Of a stretch of 64,000 nt of DNA, positions 1 to 10,400 are shown one piece after another. Made by a program: the position numbers and the translations under genes. The notes below the pieces were generated by a model, which ran no database searches, was not told where the DNA came from, and worked only from the letters and a program-made list of their open reading frames with translations. The stretch comes from Fragilariopsis cylindrus CCMP1102. Its lineage: Eukaryota > Bacillariophyta > Bacillariophyceae > Bacillariales > Bacillariaceae. The stretch's first letter is position 1; every line of letters begins with the position of its first letter. The stretch lies in NCBI GenBank assembly GCA_900095095.1, contig FMBT01000290.1, positions 558,001-622,000 on the forward strand, in the 5' to 3' direction.

Positions 1-129
1 AGCAAATCCATCCTGTCCTAACGTAACCGATGCAACCGTATGTCGTTTCGATTGTAGTGTCGATGTTGTTTTGTAGTTCCGTGTTGACGGTGTTCCCATA
101 ACGACCGTATTGCTCGTATTCGTAGCCAT
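1..129 (-). CDS. Partial hypothetical gene, N-terminal 43 codons
   Basis: Reading leftwards from an ATG at 129-127, the frame stays open to the window edge, so this would be the first 43 codons of a gene that continues outside. The visible part is rich in Ser and Thr, with no signal peptide or domain. Upstream, 130-300 on the same strand is purine-rich, with runs that could be untranslated leader. I do not recognise the product, and a 43-codon opening could be chance. Confidence 0.35.
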   Translation of the reverse strand, partial: MATNTSNTVVMGTPSTRNYKTTSTLQSKRHTVASVTLGQDGFA

Positions 130-420
130 GATTTCTCTCTGTCGATATATTTGTCTTTCTTTCTTTTGTTCTCCAGAAGTCAGCTATTAGTTATCTTATC
201 GGATACTCTTCTTAATAATAAGAAGTCGAGATGAGTTCGTCTTTGGGAGTCGAGTCGTCGTCCTTGTTGTTGATTTTTGTTAGTGAATTTTTTTTTTCTC
301 CTGTGAGAAAAAACAAAAATACTATTGAAAAATCAAAGCATTCACTATAATTTCAAATTAAAAAAATCAATTCGAATGGCTCTCGCGCGAGAAAAATGTC
401 TCGCGTCTGTCCTTCCTCCT
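130..420. other. Intergenic, nothing coding seen
   Basis: AT-rich stretch with a T run near 290 and two short TCTCGCG repeats near 385-405. It would be the upstream region of the partial gene at the window start. I see no open frame of note. Confidence 0.4.
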
Positions 421-878
421 TTAGCAAAAATATAACCTTTCGAAAGATTTAAGATCTTCCATCTTCGATCTTCGATCTTTCACTAAGTTATCGAAAGAAT
501 CATTGTGGTGATCCAAGACTAATTCTTGTGTTGCTGTACTAATATTGGGCCACAAGACTGCTACTTCAGTGCCCGCTTCAAAGTTGCTGAGTTGATGGAG
601 GAATACTTGTAGAGGAAGCTGAGCACGACCATAGATCGTCTTCCTGTGCAATACCTCGACGAAACTCAACTGAAAAACTTGACCTTGAAGCGTCACTTGA
701 TTATGAAGATCAAATATATCCTAACCGGACGGAAGAAGCACCCGCTAGAAAATATGGATCGTCCTTTTTTGAAGCTGTCCAGCGAAAATAGTTCTACAAC
801 CTTGGCACTGAGAAACTTATCGAAGATCATACAGCGCAAGAATTCTTTACTACCTATATGCCACAGTTGTTGGGTCAA
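421..878 (-). pseudogene. Possible decayed coding region, unknown
   Basis: Two overlapping minus-strand open stretches (878-693 and 696-421) lie in different frames. The second is 91 codons and looks protein-like, with balanced composition and no low-complexity runs. Its frame runs upstream to a stop just before an AG at about 728. Either it is a terminal exon whose first exon I could not place, or it is a gene broken by a frameshift around 695. I do not recognise the protein. Confidence 0.2.
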
Positions 879-1052
879 AAACGATTTTAATTAAAAGATA
901 GATTGATAGATTCGTTTCGCTCATTGGATCATAATGAATAATAATGATAATGGAATATAATATGACATCATAGGGATGACTTTTTTCTTTCTTTTTGGTC
1001 TGACTAGATACTAAAAAAAGTTACAATAGAACTTTTGGTGCTAGATTGATAT

Positions 1053-1789
1053 CTACGGCAGGAATATTTGTATTGTGCTGGTCTTCTGTCTCTTTCTCGC
1101 ATCGTCACTGTCATATTGTTGTATTCTCGTGGCAGCAGTATTATTTGTAGCTTCATCTTCATCGATCGATTTTGAATCTTTCTTTCGTGCGGCTGATGAA
1201 TTTCGTGCCTTAACATTTCTTGAAAAATCTCGAAAGTATGTAGGTATTTTATAACGGATCTCGGATCTATCTTCAAATTCGGTCCACCAACCCCGTTTAT
1301 CCCATTTAAGAAACCGTCCTTTTTTCATTTCGACTTGTTCTACAATCCACCAGGCGATAGCAGCCTTCTCCTTTCTACTTGATGAAAAGTGTTCATCAAG
1401 TTTCGCTTCGATTAATGATCGGAACATAACATTCCCCGGATGGCACATATAGGATTTCCCTGTACGAAATATAACGTCATTTAAATTTGGACATTCAATT
1501 GCCGATAAAGCATCAATGGGATCATTATCGGTGATATCGTCACTAATACCATAATCTTTTAGCTGTTGTTGCTGCGATTCTATCATTCCTCGTAACCGTA
1601 TCCAATGAAGAAGACTTGTCCTTTTAATATTTCCAGTTTGTGAGATTGGTAGTAAGTCTATGGGGATACCATACCCCATTAGCTGGTAAAGCAGTTCAGT
1701 TGTTGTCCCTGAGAGGATAATATTCATATCGCACAAACGAGAAAATGTTGTAAGCCACAATAGAACAAGTGTAAACTATGGCTATAGTG

Positions 1790-1821
<32 letters not shown>

Positions 1822-3287
1822 AATTTTATAAGCAATACATACACACCCGTGATTGTGATTGTGCAACGTACCAGTATGTGTTTTCAACCGAAGTTTAGCA
1901 GAAGACTGGAATGATAATACCATAATAGATCGAAATAAACGAAAAAAGAGCGTATCTGGTAGGCAAAGATGAACAGCACAAATCCGTATCGGTATGGCAA
2001 CATTAAATCTGTTTGCTAGTTTTCGATCATTTGGACTTGGTAAGGTTTTAAACATTGAGTCTCTATCAGAACCCATACTATCGGGGGATGGATAGAATAG
2101 TAGTATCAATCCCCTTCTTTGACTTTCAACAGAATCCGCTGCAACACACATAAAATACATAAGAAATCTCATCTTATGAAAATTGAATTGAATTGAATTG
2201 AATTGAATTGAATTGAATTGAATTGAATTGAATAATATAATATAAACACAGGAAGGAAAATGAAAGTAACAAAAATCGTGCTGGTTAGTTCAATTAAATA
2301 GCAATATTCGTGGGGGTATCATAGTATAGTACAAGTCAAATGCAATGAGAAATAGACTTCACTACGGTATGTAGCAAGAAAAGAAAACTTACCGTCACAT
2401 GAAAATTTTGATCGAAACTTAGATCCGATACAGCTGCCAAAATTCTCCTACCACTTCGATCTCTGTACGGTAGCAATTGAAAGTAACTGTATTAAAATAA
2501 AGGATGAAAAATAATAATAGTATTTTGAGCCAAATTTAGAAAAAATGATTTTGATTCGATTCAATTCAATTCAGTTCAATTCAATTTTTTAAGAAGAAAG
2601 GCATCATGTTATGCTGTAGAGATGGCACCCCTTAATACGCAGAGAACTTGTAACTTGCCAGAAAAACAAAAACACTTACCCAATTTTCATCAGAGCAATT
2701 TCCTTTTTCCCTATATCTGATAATTGAAGTGGCCTGATAAGAAGTTCTTCTTTTGTATCAAATGACTCCATTAATAATTGCAAGTAGGATATTATTCGTT
2801 TAGCTGCGTTCTTTGCATTGAATAATTCACATCGTAAAAATTTCAATCTAAATTCAATGGAGTTGACGTACGTTCCAGTTATACTTTGTTGTCCTAATTC
2901 TTGACTTCTTTCATATGCGGATGTATCATTATTATTATTATTACTATTGCTGTTAGTTTTATTGTTATTCGATTGAGCACAAAGTAAATCAAGTTCTTTA
3001 GATAGTTGCCACAATGATGCATTTGCCATCTCAATATTTTCATCTGGTGCTAAACATCGTACACCATGTACCTCCTCATTAATTAATTCACGATCTTGAA
3101 GTGAACATTTCCTAAGTTCATTTGATAAAACTTGATCAATAAGATTTGGATCAAGTTCACTAGCTTTACCATTACCATTACCATTACCATTTATCTCCGA
3201 GGCATAATCTTGTAGTGACATCTTATGATTATTATAGTTATTTCCAGTTGTTGTTGTTGTTGTTGTTGTTGTTTTAATTGATATCAT
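1053..3287 (-). CDS. CRAL-TRIO (SEC14-like) protein with C-terminal DUF6824
   Basis: Four exons: 3287-2680, 2486-2393, 2172-1872 and 1708-1053, giving about 552 residues. All introns are GT-AG and phases agree. The N-terminal part (after a Thr/Asn/Gly-rich start) carries the ELRKCSLQDRELINEEVHGV type motif seen before diatom CRAL-TRIO domains. Residues about 210-380 fit a CRAL-TRIO lipid-binding lobe, with LLPYRDRSGRRIL and the ELLYQLMGYGIP motif. Residues about 410-505 match DUF6824 (DVIFRTGKSYMCHPGN, then FLKWDKRGWW). SEC14-like lobes bind and move small lipids; the role of DUF6824 is unknown. No signal peptide, so probably cytosolic. The start could instead be the Met at 3221, after the Thr run. 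Domain calls are from family knowledge, exon joins are my inference. Confidence 0.85.
1790..1816. repeat. (AT)n microsatellite
   Basis: Pure AT dinucleotide run inside the last intron of the CRAL-TRIO gene, a likely length polymorphism. Confidence 0.9.
2181..2233. repeat. (AATTG)10 microsatellite in intron
   Basis: About ten copies of the pentamer AATTG lie just inside the acceptor of the second intron of the CRAL-TRIO gene. A complementary (CAATT)n tract is in the preceding intron at 2558-2587, so the two could pair in the transcript around exon 2. Confidence 0.9.
2555..2587. repeat. (CAATT)n tract, complementary to 2181-2233
   Basis: Imperfect CAATT pentamers with one G substitution, in the first intron of the CRAL-TRIO gene. 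It is the reverse complement of the tract in the next intron. Confidence 0.8.
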
Positions 3288-5095
3288 TGTAGTACAATTG
3301 ATATCATTGAAATTATTATATTATCGTTACGCTATACAGTCAATTACTAGTAGCGCCTTTGTGGATTGGTTAGTTATTTGCGTTCCAGTGTTGCTGATGT
3401 TAATTGCGTTTCCTTGTTGCTAATGTTAGTTGCGTTTCCGTGTTACTGCGCTCATGTTAGAATGTGAGATACTGTACCCTTACAACATCAACACCTCTCT
3501 AGTAGGACTGTAGTAGCTGCAATATCTTTTAATCAACTGTTATTCGATCACGACTACATAGGGTCCTAACAATCATACTTCGACCCACGCACATACAATG
3601 TCGATCTTCAAATCTTCAATTGCTACTATGTACGTTTTGATTGATTCAACAGTTCTGAATTGCAATTAACACGTCTGCGACCACCCGTGTGTTCTTTGCG
3701 ACATCATTTAACAACAATCGAATCAATACCATTCCCACTACGGTAAACACAAAATTCTCCATCTTGTTCTCTTCGCTTGTCAGTCATGGATTCAAGCGGT
3801 TGTTTTCGGCTTTGTGTGTGTGCATTGTGAAGACTATGAAAAGGGGTGTACACTACAAAACGAGTGCGGACATGCTCCAGAAAGAAAAAGGTGAAGACAC
3901 CACCCACACCACCAGTAACAACCATCACACTTATTTCTTCTTATTGTTGGTATTTGTGGGAATCATCTTCTTCACAAGGACACTACTTTTGTGAATTGCA
4001 TTCCATCTTGGAACTCACATATATTATTATTACAACATGTAGAGGATAAAATCATTCATGAATAATAGAAATCCAGAGACAAGTAAGTGCTTGTTTGATA
4101 GTTCAAGCAGTATATAGTAAGTTGAGCAAATTATGATACTGCAATACAGCTGAAAGTAATTCCTATCAAGATACCATCTTCAATTGTATCCCACACATAC
4201 AAAATGTCACCAATACAATCAAATAATAATATATATATATAATATACATATATCTGTGGAAGCAGAGAGGTTGAAAGAACATTTTTTTGTAATGGACTGC
4301 ATGATATGATACAAAGTTGTTTATGACTGGGTTAGAGAGGGATTAATTCAATGCAAATATCATTCCTCCTGGCAGACTACTCATCATCATGACAAGTAAA
4401 TTACCCATCCACGATATTTATACAGTGTTTTGGGGGCACATAATATGATAACTGGCATGGATCTCATTATGCAAGGCTAATAATATCTTACTGCAAGTCC
4501 AATTGACCACCAACCAGTTTTCTTTGACAAGATCTTCACTCATAGACAAGCTCAAGCAAGAATAATCTAGATAGTATGTAGACTATGGTTTACAGTCAAA
4601 TTAGGAGCTATCATCAACAACATATTATAGCTTTTAAATGAAAGGGATTGGTTGAAATTTGTGGGGGTTCATCTATACACCGTATGATTTATTTTATTAA
4701 TTAGCTGCTTCTTTGCTCCTCACAGCCTTAGAAAGGCTTGCAAGTCAACTGCAGACTCACCATGCCATTGCTACCTATGTATGGAATAATATGTGAAAGT
4801 GCTATTAATGAATACAGAGTCAAATTTCAATGTGTAGCAGAATGGAAGGTGTGTACATAAGAACACATAATTAAGCAAAGAATAATTGTATATTGTCTAA
4901 GCTAGTGATGATATGACTATTATTGCCTTAGTTGCATCATCTGCGTTTCTGATGGTTGGAGGAGTAGGTTGAATTTAATGAATTCAGTTTAATGATGATG
5001 TTCCTTCTTTGTGGAGAAGTATTATCGGTCCGACAAAAAAAAGCGATAAGTTCCATCTTAATCAATACTAATAACCGGTACTTTATGTGGTATTT
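3288..5095. other. Intergenic, no credible gene
   Basis: 1.8 kb between the 5' end of the CRAL-TRIO gene and the 3' end of the AlkB gene. From 3355 to 3440 there are imperfect repeats of a GTTGCGTTTCC-type unit. Open frames around 3690-4050 on both strands lack domains and are probably chance. From about 4060 to 5040 the sequence is very AT-rich, with no frame longer than a few dozen codons. Confidence 0.5.
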
Positions 5096-6505
5096 TTATT
5101 CTGGTATTCGTTCTTGAGTTGTTATAGTTGTTGTCGCTGATTTTGTGATTGTTATTGGTTTTGGTTTTGGTTTTGATTTTGTTAATGGTGATTCTCTCAT
5201 TGTAATAGATATTCTTCGGTCAGATAATAAATCAGAATTGGTGATCCCATGAGTAAAATCATATCGGCTTTTACCCGTTATGATTTGTAGGCAACGACGT
5301 TTTAATAATACTCTTTGTTTTGGTACTGCAATATTCCGATGCTTTGCAATATTTTTGAATGTCATATAACAATCGCCAATCAATGATAAATTAAAAATAA
5401 CTTCTTTACTTAATTTCCTATCATCGACATGATCTTGTAACCAATGACCTTGCTTACGTCGATAATCAATTGAATTTGCCTCATTAGGAATTGTTGTATT
5501 CTTCGTCTTCCCCTTCTGAAATAATAATCGTTTTAACTTTGGTAGTACAATTTGTTGTATTATATCCGGTAATGGATTTTCAGGTGCATCTACACGACGG
5601 TCACGTAAATTACAATGTACACCCCAACGTTTTCCTATATGTTTCCCATTAAATTTAGAAAGCTTCCAAGGCAACGTATCAACAGCATCAATACCATACA
5701 ATATCATCGATTCTTCTTCTTCTGTAATAAAGTCTTCATATACAAATAAACCAGGAATAGGTTCGAATGTATGTGGACGTGGTAATTGTTGTTGTTGTTG
5801 TTGTTGTTGTTGGGTTGCTGACGATGATGACGACGATGATGGCGACTTCAAATGAAATATAGGAGCAATTTGAGGAGAAATTATTGTATTTAATTCTGCT
5901 TCTTCTGTTGTTGTTGTTGTTGTTGTGATTGTTGGAGGAATGATCGTTCGTATTGGCGATGATGATGATGATGACGATGATGATGATTGTTTTTCTACTA
6001 GCTGATGGATAGTCGATGCCGATGTTGATGCCGATTTCGATTCTCCCTTTAGGCTTCCAATAATGACATCATTGTTATAACAACGAGACGAAGCTGTATT
6101 ATAATTATTAGTAGTAGTAGCTGTTGCTATCATCGTCGATTGTCCTGGTCGTGCGATAACTTTCTTACTATTATTATTGTCGTCATTTTCGTATGTTTCT
6201 TTTGACCTTCCATGACATTCCGATGCATGTGATTCTAATATATGCCATGCGATAGTTGATTGGCATATTGGACAAACCCCGAAACTACTTCCTCCATTTT
6301 GGGCACGAAATTTTGCAGCATTACTACTGCTGCTTGATGTGGAAGAAGAAGAAGCACGTTGCCTTTTCCTGAACGATGTTGTTGATGATGATGACATCAA
6401 TGACGAACTATTAGTAGTAGAGGGATCTTGGAAGTAGGATGTCAGCCGTTTCTGTTGCTTCTTTCCTGTAATTTTACGTCTTCTATTATTAGGCGTGACC
6501 ATCAT
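5096..6505 (-). CDS. AlkB-type 2-oxoglutarate/Fe(II) dioxygenase with PIP box and UBZ4 finger
   Basis: Single exon, 469 residues from the Met at 6505; an in-frame ATG at 6559 adds 18 unlikely residues. Residues 18-25 read QKRLTSYF, a canonical PCNA-interacting box (Q-x2-L-x2-aromatic-aromatic). Residues 78-97 form C-x2-C-x11-H-x3-C, the Rad18-type UBZ4 ubiquitin-binding finger. A Ser/Thr/Gln-rich linker follows, then an AlkB fold from about residue 255, with HVDD (iron ligands His359 and Asp361), a third ligand probably at His419 (FTHGIT), and the RISITMR substrate/oxoglutarate motif (Arg431, Arg437). AlkB enzymes oxidatively remove alkyl groups from bases. The N-terminal modules suggest recruitment to replication forks carrying ubiquitinated PCNA, so nuclear DNA repair is more likely than RNA or protein demethylation. 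Family assignment is firm; the fork role is inferred. Confidence 0.85.
   Translation of the reverse strand: MMVTPNNRRRKITGKKQQKRLTSYFQDPSTTNSSSLMSSSSTTSFRKRQRASSSSTSSSSSNAAKFRAQNGGSSFGVCPICQSTIAWHILESHASECHGRSKETYENDDNNNSKKVIARPGQSTMIATATTTNNYNTASSRCYNNDVIIGSLKGESKSASTSASTIHQLVEKQSSSSSSSSSSPIRTIIPPTITTTTTTTEEAELNTIISPQIAPIFHLKSPSSSSSSSATQQQQQQQQQLPRPHTFEPIPGLFVYEDFITEEEESMILYGIDAVDTLPWKLSKFNGKHIGKRWGVHCNLRDRRVDAPENPLPDIIQQIVLPKLKRLLFQKGKTKNTTIPNEANSIDYRRKQGHWLQDHVDDRKLSKEVIFNLSLIGDCYMTFKNIAKHRNIAVPKQRVLLKRRCLQIITGKSRYDFTHGITNSDLLSDRRISITMRESPLTKSKPKPKPITITKSATTTITTQERIPE
5780..5814. repeat. (GTT)n coding microsatellite, poly-Gln
   Basis: Trinucleotide run encoding about ten Gln residues in the linker of the AlkB-type protein. 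Similar GAT/GAC and GTT runs nearby encode poly-Ser and poly-Thr. Confidence 0.8.
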
Positions 6506-6941
6506 GCATACGATGACCTGGTCGTGGTAGCAAATTCCGAAATATTTAAATATGTACAACAGAAGAATGTTTAGCTACAAGTAAGTACAGCAACAGGGGG
6601 TCAATTCTTTGTCCATCGGTCTCGCATGCTCCTCTATCTTTGTTACTGTGTATCAATTTTGTTTGTGTCAGAAGCATTTTTGATTTACCGGTAAGTTACC
6701 GTAGAGGCAAAAATCTAAAATTATTTGATTACGGCGCGACGAATATCTTCAAACGACTTGACTCACTCGACTCGAATCTACTACTCCAGATCAGAACTCC
6801 AACCATCAAAATTCAATCGAGGATTGAATATGTGAATACTTCAAAAGTATGTACACCAAAGTCAAAGTCAAGGCAGTGCTTGTGTTCTTATAATTGTGCA
6901 TCAAGAAGCTACTATACTTCCGACTAACACATCAACCAAAA

Positions 6942-7424
6942 ATGATCCACTCGAATCGACGACGTTTGTGTTGTCGCATTCTCGGCGATGGCGAGGAGGA
7001 GGAGGAGAAGAAGAAGAAGAGGAGGAACAATAATCGCGCACGCATACGTCGTCGTCGTCGTACTGTCGCTGATGTTATCTATTTAGTTATCTTGTCGTCC
7101 GTCGTCTTATTGTTATTCCTCATCGGACGGGGACAACAACTAATAGAGAAGACGGGAACGGATTTTTGTTCATTGTCATTGCTAGTATTACCAAATATTC
7201 CCATGGTTGTTGAAGCACTTCCAGATTTGAAACAACAACAAATAATACAACATCAACGGCATCATCAGCGTCGAACGACAAAACAAAAACTACAAAAAAA
7301 TCTTCGAAAAACGAAAATAAAGCAAAAACAACATATTGGCAAGAAGAACGATTCCAGGGATAATAAATCAAGTAAAGACAAAGATGACAACGTTGGTGAT
7401 GCAAGTGATGGTTGTATCAACGGC

Positions 7425-7470
<46 letters not shown>

Positions 7471-10400
7471 GCAAGAATCTTACGATCGAATCATTCCTAT
7501 TACCACGGAGAATTCCTGTTCGGATGATACTTCGGAATATTTGTATATTACTTATGATGTGGTCATTCAGGCAATGCATACAAACGAGTGGTATACCATA
7601 CGCACAAACAATCTGGCAGCTATTAGAAGGTGACAATGACAACAATGACAAAATAGGAAAATATTATCATCCAAGTCCAATGGATGTTGAATTGGCACAG
7701 TTGCTATTGTCCTGTGACGATGGTAACAAGAATGGGATCATGTTACCTCCATCATTATTACCCTCCGCGAAGCCATTATTGGGACTTGTTGCATCGTTCG
7801 TTATGTATGTTGGTTTGATATTCCTCCTACCACGTTGGTCCACGAACTTTCGTGTACTGTTAGACTTTCGTAAACTTGACTCGACATTGTCGTCGCCGGA
7901 CCCCAATACGAGTGTATTGGTACGACGCATAGGCCGCTCGCATCAAGAAAAATCTTTGAGTGATGGTAAAAATGACCTCCTAATTATTCCTTTACAACTA
8001 TCATCAGTATCAAAGAAAAATAAAAAGAAAAAGAAAAGGGATAATAATGAGAAGAATGGTATCAAAAAGTCTTCCTCATCTCATTTTTCAACAACATATG
8101 ACTATATCGACGACGACGATAATTACGTGCATCCATTTGATTACTACTTCGATGTCGATCATAGTCGAATTTATTGCAATCCGGATACAAAAGCATGTGT
8201 CGAGGGTGCACCGACCCTCCAAACATCTACATTATCAACCCTTCAAAAATTAGTCGATGGGGGAGGACTTACAAAGAAACAACGTCAAGTCGCTCAAGAA
8301 CGATATAAACCCTATAACACTATCACGTTATCGACTCCTACTTTTCGGGAAGCATTTTTGGAACGGATATCATCACCCTTAGTTGTTATACAATTAGTTG
8401 GTAAGATAATATCCTTATTAGAAGAAGGTACTGGTGCTGTATTATCAATGTTGATCATATTATCGCAACATTATATGAACGCCCGCCAGGCGATAGTTTC
8501 AGCAACACAACTCGCACAGGAAGTGAAGACTAATCTACAAGACACATCTGGTTATCGACTATCTGTATGGAATAAGGCAAATAAAAAGTGGACAACGACC
8601 GTTGCTGGAAATATAATTCCAGGTGACATTTTTCGTTTGAAAATGCAGGATGATGATGATGATGATAATGTACAGAAAAAGGAATTGATTGTTCCAGTAG
8701 ACGCATTGGTTCTCAAAGGTCAATGTCTTACAAACGAGGCAATTTTGACGGGCGAAAGTGTACCCCAAATTAAGATCCCGCTTGATTTTGATGAAGAAGA
8801 AATGGATCATCTCAATAATACAAGTGGTGACGTAGGGCGCGACGAAGATGCAACCCAACATCGAAGATTAGATATACATAAAGATCGATCTTCAGTTTTA
8901 TTTGCTGGTACAACTTTATTTCACACGCTCGAAGATCATTCAGTAAACAACGACAAGAATTCTACAACCGGTGGCGGTGTGACATGTATCGCGTTATGTA
9001 CGGGGACCTATTCATCGAAGGGCAAGCTCCTCCAAGCTCTTAAGGGTAGTGCGCATGTCGGTGCCATTTCCAATAAAAGCTCAGAAAGAGATGCGATGTA
9101 TCTTATATCGTCGTTATCCTTTTGTTCCTTTGTTTCTTGTTTATCACTATTTGTCCGACGAGAGGGAAACTCAGCAAAAGTCTCAGCTTTTCGCAGGGTG
9201 ATTCAATGTACACGTATCGTACTAGCAAGTATTCCATCCGATATGCCATTAGCTCTTGCAACTATTGCTAGATCATGCTCTCAAATACTTCGCCACCTAG
9301 CAGATGTCGTTTGTTCCGAACCTGGATCACTTTTGACAGCGGCATATGTAGACACTGTGGTATTTGATAAGGTATGTAAATGCATTATCGTTCAGAAGCA
9401 GCTCATCATTCACTGTACAACGAGCAATATGTTTGCGTAAAAAGAAAGCTTTATTCCCTGTCTAACTTCATTTTCCTGTTTAATCTCTGTTATCTTTGCC
9501 AAGACTGGGACCTTGACAGCTGACACCCAGTCATTAGCTAAAGTGGTGTCAATACCATCACTATCCTCATCAACGTCATGTACATCCGAAGCGTTCCAAC
9601 GATTTGTGCTTGCGGGATGTCATTCTCTCGTCCAATTTCAAGAAAATGGTAAGGCCTCTATCGTTGGGGATCCTTTAGATAAAGCGGCACTTCAATTCAG
9701 CCGTTGGAGATATAACCAAACTTCTGACAGTTATTTTCTTCCCAAGTCCGATGTTGGTTCCCCTCATAAAGGCACCGAACCAGTTCGTCTATGGCAGATT
9801 CGTGATTTCCCATTCGACCCAAGCCGTCGTTTATCATCTGCGATTGTTCTTTTGCAACTAGAAGATTCTACCCTTGAGCTTTGGAAACTAACAAAAGGGT
9901 CTCCTGATACAATGATAGACTTGTTAAAGAAGGACTCGAATCTTTTTGATTCAGAATTCAAGAACGAAACACAGCAGCTTGAGATGCAAGGATATCGCAG
10001 CATTACCTTGGGAGCAGAAAATTTATCAAATTTGTCAATCGCTCAGATGTTGTTTCCAAATGGGCTATCAGCTGATACCGAGATTCTAGCACAAGCACGG
10101 ACCAAGGGAGGAGGTATACATAGAAGCGTCGTCGATAAATCTACTTCCAATCCCGTCGAAGCAAAAGGTCTGATGTTTTGCGGATTTTGTTGTTTCGATG
10201 CATCAACAAGGCCTAGTAGTAAACGGGTTGTACAAGAACTTTCTCGTGGTGGAATCACGTGCGTGATGCTTACTGGTGATTCTGTAGATGCTGCGTTAAG
10301 CGTTGCTAGAAAAGTGGAGATATTTAAGCATCGAAAGATTGCTGTACTAGAGAGATCGGATGATTCCGTAAATGGCGAAAAGTCACTCGTGTGGAGGATT

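Noticed and set aside
3689-4049. Overlapping open frames on both strands
   Set aside because: Biased composition, no signal peptide or domain, and frames contradict each other.
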